A stretch of DNA of 9,187 bases from JBLHGU01 sp047615875. GTDB lineage: Bacteria; Pseudomonadota; Gammaproteobacteria; Arenicellales; CAJQKF01. The DNA lies in NCBI GenBank assembly GCA_047615875.1, contig JBLHGU010000209.1:1-9187 (forward strand), written 5' to 3'. The stretch's first letter is position 1. Every line of letters starts with the position of its first letter. A program made the position numbers and the translations under genes. The notes under the pieces were generated by a model, which was not told where the DNA came from, did not search any database, and saw only the letters and a list, made by a program, of their open reading frames with translations. Below, in pieces: positions 1-6,600 of the stretch.

Positions 1-207
1 CCGGGTGGCAAGTTGCATCTAGTAGTGTCAAAACCTCATTGGTGCAATGCGATCATCTGGCTGCAATGGCGCCACCGCACATTTGGGCGTGATGAGATTT
101 TAGACCTTGTTAGGCAAGCAGGATTTGACTTTGAAAGCGATTACACTTTTCCGTCCGGCCCTCCTTCACGCACCAGTCGCGGCATCGTTGGGGTCCGTCC
201 CAAATAG
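1..207 (+). CDS. Class I SAM-dependent methyltransferase, C-terminal fragment
   Basis: The frame is open from the first base of the window and ends at a TAG at 205-207, giving 68 residues of a protein that starts upstream. The fragment opens with PGGKLHLVVSKPHW, which matches the '(L)KPGG.L' turn and following beta strand seen after motif III in Rossmann-fold methyltransferases. It continues with GRDEILDLVRQAGF, the usual helix before the last strands of that fold, and a short tail ending GIVGVRPK. The SAM-binding motif I would lie upstream and is not visible, so the substrate cannot be named. A TTG at 13-15 is not the start, because the family match continues upstream of it. The gene is convergent with the minus-strand oxygenase and probably not part of its pathway. 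Assignment to the methyltransferase superfamily is fairly good; any finer call is not possible. Confidence 0.6.
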   Translation, partial: PGGKLHLVVSKPHWCNAIIWLQWRHRTFGRDEILDLVRQAGFDFESDYTFPSGPPSRTSRGIVGVRPK

Positions 208-270
208 GTAGACTGCCATGGTTACATTTGCAAAGGGGATCGTAATGCATATCTGATATTGGTACAAACC

Positions 271-287
271 GCCCTGCTTAACAGGGC
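271..287. terminator. Hairpin between convergent genes, possible terminator (first of two)
   Basis: GCCCTG (271-276) pairs perfectly with CAGGGC (282-287) around a 5-base loop. It lies 63 bases after the methyltransferase stop and 79 bases beyond the oxygenase stop on the other strand. There is no clean T tract on either side; the minus strand reads GGTTTGT after it. Position between convergent genes supports a bidirectional transcription stop, but it is not a textbook intrinsic terminator. Confidence 0.4.
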
Positions 288-312
288 TAGAGATCTTTGC
301 TAAATCTCTAGC
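286..312. terminator. Hairpin between convergent genes, possible terminator (second of two)
   Basis: GCTAGAGAT (286-294) pairs perfectly with ATCTCTAGC (304-312) around a 9-base loop. Its left arm shares bases 286-287 with the right arm of the neighbouring GC-rich hairpin, so the two stems abut and cannot both be fully formed. No T tract follows on either strand. The rest of the gap (208-270 and 313-366) shows no gene; 340-366 is AT-rich. Confidence 0.4.
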
Positions 313-366
313 ATCATAGTGTAAAACCATTGCCTGACATCGAGCTTAAAATATAAAACCATAAAA

Positions 367-1500
367 CTAGCGACTAAGATTTTCTGCTAGGTAATTATAA
401 AAATCCCAGATTGCTCCTTCGTAATCAGGTTTTGCCAAAACTGACGATGTATAGTTACGCGATTGCAAACCACGCATTACTCTTACGAGTTGTGCTTCGT
501 CTTCTGCAAAGGTACGGGTAAACAAATCCACGCCGGCTTCAGCAATGCATTTCTCTTCGTTTGTTTTGGCTGGCAAGCCGATCATGCCGATTCGAGTACG
601 CAACCTGGTCGCGGATATCGGTTGTATTAGATTATAGGTTACCTTGAATCCGGAAATGCCAAACACACTACTTGGCCCAATACCAAGCATCAAAGATCGT
701 CGTTTCTCTTCTTTGCTTAAGTCCGTGTGCGATTCGCCTCTTGATGGTGCCTGTTTCGGATAATACGAATGAAAACCGAAGAAGTCTTCCCCCGGATTGA
801 AGTGTTTGGATAATCTTGTTGGAGTATAAGGATGCAGAGTTTTCCGATGTACCGTTGACAGATGGTAGCCTTCAAGAAAATTTTCTACCAGGCATTTCCA
901 GTTAGCATCCCATTCCTGTTCGATGGAAAACAATAATTGCATGTCTTCGATATGCATGTTCTTAACCATGGGTTCAATCTGGCGCACGGTTTCAGAATCG
1001 ATAAAGGATTCCGCATTAGAATCCAGATTAACAAAAATGAACCCGTGCCAAATTTCACACTTAAACTCAGGCAGTTTGCAGTTGCGTATAAAATTAGCGT
1101 GCTGATCTTCAACACCCGGTGCTCTGACTAATTGGCCGCTGAGATCATATGTCCAGGCATGATAAGAACAGGTAAACCGTTTACAACGCCCCCTACCCTC
1201 CACCAGTGGCATAGCCCGATGTCGACAAACGTTTGCTAAAGCTTTTATGGTGCGGGCTTTAACTCGAACCAGCATGATCGGTTCGCCGACAAGCTCGGTT
1301 GAGAAATAATCACCGACTACTGGAATCTCCTCTTCACGGCCGAGGCAAATCCATTTTTTACGAAACAACTGCTCGCGTTCGATGTCGAGTAGCGCTTCCG
1401 AAGTATAGAAAGCGCCGGGCATAGTAAACGCCTGTCTGGCATCAGTAACTAGCACTCGATCCAGATGAGTAAAAATTGTATTTAATTCTGATTCAGACAT
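367..1500 (-). CDS. Rieske non-heme iron oxygenase alpha subunit, quaternary-amine (CntA/GbcA-like) type
   Basis: This 377-residue protein has the two-domain layout of ring-hydroxylating oxygenase alpha subunits. The N-terminal Rieske domain has the ligand set C92-x-H94...C111-x2-H114 for a 2Fe-2S cluster. The catalytic domain has ENFLEGYHLSTVH at 206-218, giving iron ligands H213 and H218, with D334 in the FAEDEAQLVRVMRGLQSR stretch as the probable third ligand. The residue in the bridging position between cluster and iron is Glu210, spaced E-x-x-H as in carnitine monooxygenase CntA, not the Asp of naphthalene-type enzymes. Family knowledge: such enzymes use O2 to demethylate or cleave glycine betaine, stachydrine or carnitine, fed by a separate reductase. 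Neither a reductase nor a beta subunit is in the window. It is the last gene of the cluster, 29 bases after the ATPase. The start chosen is the ATG at 1498-1500; an in-frame TTG at 1510-1512 would add four residues. Neither has a clear ribosome-binding site. The substrate is inferred only. Confidence 0.88.
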   Translation of the reverse strand: MSESELNTIFTHLDRVLVTDARQAFTMPGAFYTSEALLDIEREQLFRKKWICLGREEEIPVVGDYFSTELVGEPIMLVRVKARTIKALANVCRHRAMPLVEGRGRCKRFTCSYHAWTYDLSGQLVRAPGVEDQHANFIRNCKLPEFKCEIWHGFIFVNLDSNAESFIDSETVRQIEPMVKNMHIEDMQLLFSIEQEWDANWKCLVENFLEGYHLSTVHRKTLHPYTPTRLSKHFNPGEDFFGFHSYYPKQAPSRGESHTDLSKEEKRRSLMLGIGPSSVFGISGFKVTYNLIQPISATRLRTRIGMIGLPAKTNEEKCIAEAGVDLFTRTFAEDEAQLVRVMRGLQSRNYTSSVLAKPDYEGAIWDFYNYLAENLSR

Positions 1501-1529
1501 TGGTTTACACAATAACCGGTCTGAGTTGC

Positions 1530-3185
1530 CTAGTGGCCAGCGGATTCAATGGTGCCTTTTTCCAATCTCTCGGCAATAACTCGATCCATCCAGTCTGGGT
1601 CCATTTCCGGCACCGAAGATAAAAGAAGTTCTGTGTACTTATGATATGGCGGCTGAAACACTTCATTCTTGGGTCCCTGGTCGACTATTTCTCCTTGCAA
1701 CATCACCACCACTCTGTCAGCAATCGCATTCACCGTAGCGAGATCATGAGTGATAAACATGTAAGCCAGATTGAATTCTTGCTGCAATCTATCGAGCAAC
1801 CTTAAAATGCCTTCAGCAACGAGCTGATCCAGAGCTGAAGTTACTTCATCACAAATAATAAAAGAGGGGTCAGCTGCCAGTGCACGGGCAATGCAAATGC
1901 GTTGCTTCTGTCCGCCAGAGAGCTCTCCAGGCAACCGATCGAGATATTGATCGGGATCCATCTCTATCATTTCCATCAACTCTCTGAGGCGTTGTTGTTT
2001 GGCCTGCCCTTCGAGTCCAAGATAAAAACTGAGCGGTCGACCAACAATGTCACGAATTTTATGATGGGGATTTATCGCAGTGTCTGCCATTTGATAAATC
2101 ATCTGAATACGCTGCAATTGAGAACGGCTACGATTGCGATAATCTGCGGGCAGGTTCTTATCTTCAAACAAAATCTGCCCCTGCCCTGGCGGCAACAAAC
2201 CGGTGATAACTCGCGCCAGGGTACTTTTGCCGCTACCGGACTCACCAACCACGGCTACCGTTTCATTAGGTCGTATTTCAAAATCAATATCTCTAAGCAC
2301 CGCTCTCGGTGTGCCTGGATAGGTGGCGGTAATATTTTCGACTTTTAGCAGTGGCGATGCACTTTCATCAACATTATGTTCAGTCTTGCGAAAACTGCGC
2401 ACTGCCCACAACGACTTAGTGTAGTCCTGCTGTGGGTCGCTAAGCATGCTTCGGGTTTCCGACTCTTCCACTGATTCGCCATAACGCAGAACTTTAATTT
2501 TGTCGGCCATCTGCGCAACAACAGCCAGATCGTGGGTAATATAAATCGCCGCCGTATTGAATTGTTCGACTATGCTCTTGATGGTAGCCAGCACTTCAAT
2601 TTGGGTGGTCACGTCGAGCGCTGTGGTTGGTTCATCGAAGATGATTAAGTCAGGGCGACAGGCGAGTGCCATTGCCGTCATCGCGCGTTGGAGTTGTCCG
2701 CCAGAAACCTGGTGTGGGTATCGAAAACCGATGGTATCCGGATTCGGCATTCTAATTTTAGAATAGAGTTCTTTAGCATCTGCATAAGCTTGCTCACGAC
2801 TACCCAGACCGTGCTGAATCACTGTTTCGCTAAATTGATCAATTAGCTTATGAGCCGGGTTAAATGAGGCAGCAGCTGACTGCGCCACATAAGCGATGCG
2901 TGCGCCCCGTAGTCGACGCTTTTCTTCTGCACTTGCTGTTGTTAGTTCAAGTCCATCAAATTGAATGCTACCACCGTTGATTCGACAGCCAGGCTTGGCG
3001 AAACCCATAGCGGCAATACCGATTGTTGACTTACCTGCACCGGATTCTCCAATCAGCCCTAAAATTTCACCTCGATTTAGAGAGAAATCTACACCATTAA
3101 CAATTTGATGCCATTTATCTTCACTAAAGCCTTCGACACTTAGACCTTTGACTTCAAGTAGCAATTCGTTGTGCTCAGAACTCAT
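1530..3185 (-). CDS. Dipeptide/oligopeptide-type ABC importer ATPase, two fused nucleotide-binding domains
   Basis: This 551-residue cytoplasmic protein carries two complete ABC ATPase domains in tandem, equivalent to DppD plus DppF in one chain, as in GsiA or YejF. Domain 1 (about 8-255) shows Walker A GESGAGKS at 46-53, Q-loop Q102, signature VSGGQ at 160-164, Walker B IIFDEP with D184/E185, and switch H218. Domain 2 (about 278-525) shows GESGSGKS at 314-321, Q365, LSGGQ at 422-426, IICDE with D446/E447, and H480. All catalytic residues are present in both halves, so both ATP sites should work. The linker around 256-277 is short and acidic/polar. The start codon ATG (3183-3185) lies inside the end of the DppC-like permease gene, an 11-base overlap that suggests translational coupling. 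It powers the importer formed with the two permeases. Confidence 0.95.
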   Translation of the reverse strand: MSSEHNELLLEVKGLSVEGFSEDKWHQIVNGVDFSLNRGEILGLIGESGAGKSTIGIAAMGFAKPGCRINGGSIQFDGLELTTASAEEKRRLRGARIAYVAQSAAASFNPAHKLIDQFSETVIQHGLGSREQAYADAKELYSKIRMPNPDTIGFRYPHQVSGGQLQRAMTAMALACRPDLIIFDEPTTALDVTTQIEVLATIKSIVEQFNTAAIYITHDLAVVAQMADKIKVLRYGESVEESETRSMLSDPQQDYTKSLWAVRSFRKTEHNVDESASPLLKVENITATYPGTPRAVLRDIDFEIRPNETVAVVGESGSGKSTLARVITGLLPPGQGQILFEDKNLPADYRNRSRSQLQRIQMIYQMADTAINPHHKIRDIVGRPLSFYLGLEGQAKQQRLRELMEMIEMDPDQYLDRLPGELSGGQKQRICIARALAADPSFIICDEVTSALDQLVAEGILRLLDRLQQEFNLAYMFITHDLATVNAIADRVVVMLQGEIVDQGPKNEVFQPPYHKYTELLLSSVPEMDPDWMDRVIAERLEKGTIESAGH

Positions 3186-4062
3186 CTTTTAATCCACTGG
3201 TTTTTTGAAGAAACCAGTCAACAACGAAGTTAACTCCGATAGTTAGAATCGCAATAGCCGCTGCAGGTATTAATGGCGTGTAGTCTTCAAAGGTGATCAG
3301 GTCTGCTGTGTCACGTACCATCGATCCCCAGTCTGCAGTCGGCGGTTGTATGCCAAGGCCGAGAAAGCTCAAGGCACTGATTGTTAAGAATACAAAACAA
3401 AACCTGATTCCGAATTCTGCTGCCAAAGGTGCTGAAATGCTGGGCAAAATTTCGCGCACCGTTATCCAGGCGAGTTTTTCACCGCGCAGTTTTGCAGCTT
3501 CGACAAAATCCATCACCACCACATTAAGGCTTACTGCTCTGCACAACCGAAAAACACGAGTTGAATCAAGCAAACCTATGATCAAGATTAAACTGGGCAC
3601 CGAAGTTCCGAAGATGGAGAGCAATAACATGGCGAATATTAACGCTGGGATAGCCATCAGAATATCAACGACGCGGCTTAGCAACAGATCGGTCCAACCT
3701 CCGATTACTGCGGCAATAATACCCGCAAGCCCACCCAGCAGAAATGCGTAAATTGTAGTAATCAAAGCTATACCGACAGTATTGCGAGCGCCATAAATAA
3801 TCCGGCTAAGCGTGTCACGCCCAAGATTGTCAGTGCCGAGCAGAAAATCGTCACCCCACAACATATATTTTTTACCGACGATTTCGGATTCACCATAAGG
3901 CGCTAACCAGGGGGCAAACAAAGCGGTAAACACATAAACCACTATGATCAGCAAGCCAAGTTTGGCACTAAATGGTGCCTTCACCAGCTCTTTAAGTATT
4001 CGGCCTAAGCCTGTGTTTTTAACAGGTGCCGCCATTTCCTGACTATCTGGAGATTGACTCAT
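3175..4062 (-). CDS. ABC importer permease, DppC/OppC-like
   Basis: This 295-residue inner-membrane protein has the OppC layout. After a hydrophilic N-terminus come a first membrane segment (about 35-54), an exposed loop with the family sequence GTDNLGRDTLSRIIYGAR (76-93), and then five hydrophobic segments (about 95-120, 128-150, 153-168, 217-236, 262-284). The EAA loop that docks on the ATPase is visible at FVEAAKLRG (187-194) followed by ILP at 205-207. The SFLGLGIQPPTADWG stretch (232-246) is also typical of the family. Its ATG shares the ATGA quartet with the stop of the DppB-like gene (bases 4059-4062), and there is no separate Shine-Dalgarno, so translation is probably coupled. It pairs with the DppB-like subunit to form the channel. 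The transported compound cannot be read from the permease. Confidence 0.95.
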   Translation of the reverse strand: MSQSPDSQEMAAPVKNTGLGRILKELVKAPFSAKLGLLIIVVYVFTALFAPWLAPYGESEIVGKKYMLWGDDFLLGTDNLGRDTLSRIIYGARNTVGIALITTIYAFLLGGLAGIIAAVIGGWTDLLLSRVVDILMAIPALIFAMLLLSIFGTSVPSLILIIGLLDSTRVFRLCRAVSLNVVVMDFVEAAKLRGEKLAWITVREILPSISAPLAAEFGIRFCFVFLTISALSFLGLGIQPPTADWGSMVRDTADLITFEDYTPLIPAAAIAILTIGVNFVVDWFLQKTSGLKDEF

Positions 4063-5015
4063 TTTGGATGTAACAATCGCGGGTTAGTTAAAATCGACAG
4101 GATGTCTGCAATCAAGTTAAGCGTCACATAAGTGGCTGCAAAAATCAGACAACAGGCCTGTACCACCGGCATATCGCGTCGTTGCACGGCATCTACCAGC
4201 AATTGTCCTAATCCGGGGTAAACAAACACGACTTCAACCACTACCACTCCGACTATCAGGTAAGCGAGGTTGAGTACAATCACATTGATAATCGGCGCCC
4301 AGGCATTGGGTAGTGCATGATGGGTGATTATTCGTAAGCGTTTGATACCCTTCAGTGACGCCATCTCGATATAGGAACTGGATAACAGATTGATAATCGC
4401 GGCGCGAGTCATACGCATCATGTAAGCGATGGACACCAGGGTCAGTGTCACAGCTGGTAAAAAGGTTTTTTCCAGACGTTCAAAAAACCCGGTATCGGCA
4501 TGCACATTAGAAAGACTAGGAAACCAGCCGGTTTTTACCGATACGAACAGTATCAGAATGTAGGCGACAAAGAATTCGGGTGTGGAGATTGAAGTCAGCG
4601 TTAGTGCATTAACCGTACGATCATAATACGAGTTGCGATAAAGCGCGGCGAGGATACCAAGCACCAGAGCCAGCGGTACTGATATAAAAGCCGCAAATGT
4701 CGCGAGAAATATGGTATTAAAAAAACGTACTCCAATAACCTCGCTAATTTCCCGACCGTTACCAATCGAAGTACCGAAATCACCCTGAATAATGCCACCA
4801 AGCCAGCTAAAGTAACGTATATGCGCAGGCAGATCGAGCCCCAGTTGTTTACGTAAAATTTCAATAGTATCGGGTGTGGCAGCCTGTCCCAAAATCGCCT
4901 GGGCGGCATCACCCGGTAGCATCGATACAGCTAGAAAAATGATGATCGAAACGATAAACAACGTCAAAATTCCCAGTGAAATTCGCTGCACCAACATACG
5001 TCGGATATTATTCAT
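4059..5015 (-). CDS. ABC importer permease, DppB/OppB-like
   Basis: This 318-residue inner-membrane protein has an OppB-type N-terminus: a membrane segment at about 13-32, then the AVSMLPGDAAQAILG loop and RKQLGLDLPAHIRYFSWLGG, which match the family's 'LPGDPA...LGLD.P...Y..WL' pattern. Further hydrophobic segments lie near 100-126, 142-164, 185-203, 241-266 and 284-308. The cytoplasmic coupling loop is SSYIEMASLKGIKRLRII...HALPNAWAP; it departs from a strict EAA motif (E217-M-A219...G223...LPN), which is common in DppB proteins. I chose the ATG at 5013-5015, with a GGA about 10 bases upstream. An in-frame TTG at 5025-5027 would add four residues. The gene starts 32 bases after the MttB-like gene and overlaps the DppC-like gene by four bases. 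Confidence 0.94.
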   Translation of the reverse strand: MNNIRRMLVQRISLGILTLFIVSIIIFLAVSMLPGDAAQAILGQAATPDTIEILRKQLGLDLPAHIRYFSWLGGIIQGDFGTSIGNGREISEVIGVRFFNTIFLATFAAFISVPLALVLGILAALYRNSYYDRTVNALTLTSISTPEFFVAYILILFVSVKTGWFPSLSNVHADTGFFERLEKTFLPAVTLTLVSIAYMMRMTRAAIINLLSSSYIEMASLKGIKRLRIITHHALPNAWAPIINVIVLNLAYLIVGVVVVEVVFVYPGLGQLLVDAVQRRDMPVVQACCLIFAATYVTLNLIADILSILTNPRLLHPK

Positions 5016-5047
5016 AGTCGGTTCCAATGCTATTCATCGCATCAAGC

Positions 5048-6496
5048 CTAACCCAGAATATCTCGAATACGTTGATTAACACGTTGGGTCATATCCTGGG
5101 CCCCTGCGTCAAGCCACGCATCCGCGTCTGAGCGTTCAAATAAACCGGGGTACCAGTTTTCGGTCATAAATCGATCTTGTGTATGTTGATCGGTAAGATA
5201 ATCGTTGTTGCGTGCGGCACGAATAACTACTTCTGCCGCTATCGAATCTGCAGTAACTTCAACGCCTGTAGCCATTTTACTTGACCAGCCGATGATCTCA
5301 TCACAAAGTGTTAGCATCTGAATTGAGCCAGTGCGGCCGCCTGAAAGAAAACCAAGGTTATGTACAAAAGACGATTTGGATATTCCAGCAATAGCCAGAT
5401 TTGCACCGGCTTCGGCAGCAGCTTGCGTATCGAACTGGTGTGAATCAGAACATCCAGCACCAATCCACGACGGAATGCCAATGCTACGAAAATAGTCACT
5501 GGCACCGAGACCAGCTGTCATATATTCAGGAGAACCATAAGCCAGATTAGCCTGCCGTAAATCCATGGGCAAAATGGAAGATCCACTCATCACCGGCGCA
5601 CCCGGCTCTGTCATTTGATGCAAAATTATACCGGCAATTGCTTCTGCGGATGATTGTGCAATGGCACCGGCGTTAGAAATTGGGCAAGACATTCCGGGGA
5701 ATGTGGCCGGATAACAAACCACCGGTATTCGCCAGCGCGCGCAGTTGATCAATCGTAGGCACAATTCTTCAGGCAATTTTAAGGGTGATATCGGGCCCAT
5801 TAATTCGAGGCAAACGGGTTTGTCGGCCATGCGTTGCCAACCACCGGTCATATCGGCAATCAAATTCAGCATACGCTCCTGAATGACTTCGTCGTGGGCG
5901 AGCAATGCGGCTGGCTTCGAGCAGTTCTCATACATCGCCCGCACAGTCTCAACCACCTCGTCTTCCGGCGGAACTTCAGTCGGATAGCCAAGCGAACAAA
6001 CCATGTCAATGTTGGGTAGTGCTTCGCAGAGCCTGGCAGTCTCGCGGATATCATCGAGGCTACAGGGCCTCAGTTCGTTGGTGCGATAATCGAGAATTCG
6101 AACACAGTTATGCCCGGGACAAAAACTCGATATCGGACTATCGGTATCAACTTTGATGTTACCGTCATGGTCATACAATCTAATTACACCAGGCACCGAT
6201 GCAATCGCCTGTTCAATTAAATCTTCGGGTAGATGCACATAACCCTGATCATCTTGCCAGCAATCCTTTTTCTGCAGTAATTGCTTACAACTCGGCACAT
6301 GTTCAATAATTACGCCGACTTCCCAGAGAATCTTTTTAACTGCATCATGAATTAGCCGTGACTGAGACCCACTCACCAGCTCTAACGAAACACGCTTTTC
6401 ATGCTTACTACTTTGCAAAGCTGCGCTGACCTTACGAGCCGCTTTTTGCTGGCGAGCACTTTTACCGCGTCGACGATTAGTGTCAGATTGTTCCAT
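5048..6496 (-). CDS. MttB-family (trimethylamine methyltransferase-like) protein, non-pyrrolysine
   Basis: This 482-residue protein is full length for the MttB superfamily (COG5598), predicted to fold as a TIM barrel. It begins with an Arg/Lys-rich tail (8-35), then LIHDAVKKILWEVGVIIEH (48-66), the family's opening helix. Other family-like stretches are LAYGSPEYMTAGLGASDYF (318-336), GAGCSDSHQFDTQAAAEAG (346-364), LGFLSGGRTGSIQM (381-394), and the C-terminal DYLTDQHTQDRFMTENWYP...DAWLDAGAQD (432-468). Archaeal MttB has pyrrolysine, encoded by an in-frame amber codon; here the frame is uninterrupted, so the protein belongs with pyrrolysine-lacking relatives such as the glycine betaine methyltransferase MtgB. 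Those proteins move a methyl group from a quaternary amine to a corrinoid protein. No corrinoid-binding protein is in the window, so the acceptor is unknown. It sits between the binding-protein and permease genes of an ABC importer, which ties it to the imported compound. The ATG at 6494-6496 has only a weak ribosome-binding site. Confidence 0.9.
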   Translation of the reverse strand: MEQSDTNRRRGKSARQQKAARKVSAALQSSKHEKRVSLELVSGSQSRLIHDAVKKILWEVGVIIEHVPSCKQLLQKKDCWQDDQGYVHLPEDLIEQAIASVPGVIRLYDHDGNIKVDTDSPISSFCPGHNCVRILDYRTNELRPCSLDDIRETARLCEALPNIDMVCSLGYPTEVPPEDEVVETVRAMYENCSKPAALLAHDEVIQERMLNLIADMTGGWQRMADKPVCLELMGPISPLKLPEELCLRLINCARWRIPVVCYPATFPGMSCPISNAGAIAQSSAEAIAGIILHQMTEPGAPVMSGSSILPMDLRQANLAYGSPEYMTAGLGASDYFRSIGIPSWIGAGCSDSHQFDTQAAAEAGANLAIAGISKSSFVHNLGFLSGGRTGSIQMLTLCDEIIGWSSKMATGVEVTADSIAAEVVIRAARNNDYLTDQHTQDRFMTENWYPGLFERSDADAWLDAGAQDMTQRVNQRIRDILG

Positions 6497-6531
6497 GAAA
6501 TTTTAACCAGTCATTACAGCTATAAACAGAA

Positions 6532-6552
6532 CCGGCGACACAAGGTCGCCGG
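6532..6552 (-). terminator. GC-rich hairpin after the binding-protein gene, likely attenuator or terminator
   Basis: CCGGCGAC (6532-6539) and GTCGCCGG (6545-6552) form a perfect 8-bp GC-rich stem with a 5-base loop. Read on the minus strand, the stem is followed by the T-rich run TTCTGTTTAT. It lies 48 bases after the binding-protein stop and 35 bases before the MttB-like start. A leaky terminator or 3'-end-stabilising hairpin after the binding-protein gene is common in ABC importer operons and would raise binding protein over the membrane parts. The T tract is imperfect, so read-through is expected. Confidence 0.6.
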
Positions 6553-6600
6553 CAATACATCTAAAAGCTTATTTTAATAGCTTAGGCAAAATTGCAACTA

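Noticed and set aside
1902..2348. 148-residue plus-strand open frame opposite the second ATPase domain
   Set aside because: It lies wholly antisense to a gene with all ABC motifs intact, has no recognisable domain, and looks like a by-product of the minus-strand codons.
3293..3751. 152-residue plus-strand open frame opposite the DppC-like permease
   Set aside because: It is antisense to a clear permease; its basic, Ser/Ile-rich composition is the usual reverse reading of hydrophobic codons.
5048..6496. Pyrrolysine-containing MttB
   Set aside because: The frame contains no internal amber codon and reaches full family length before its TAG stop; TAG is also an ordinary stop for three other genes here.
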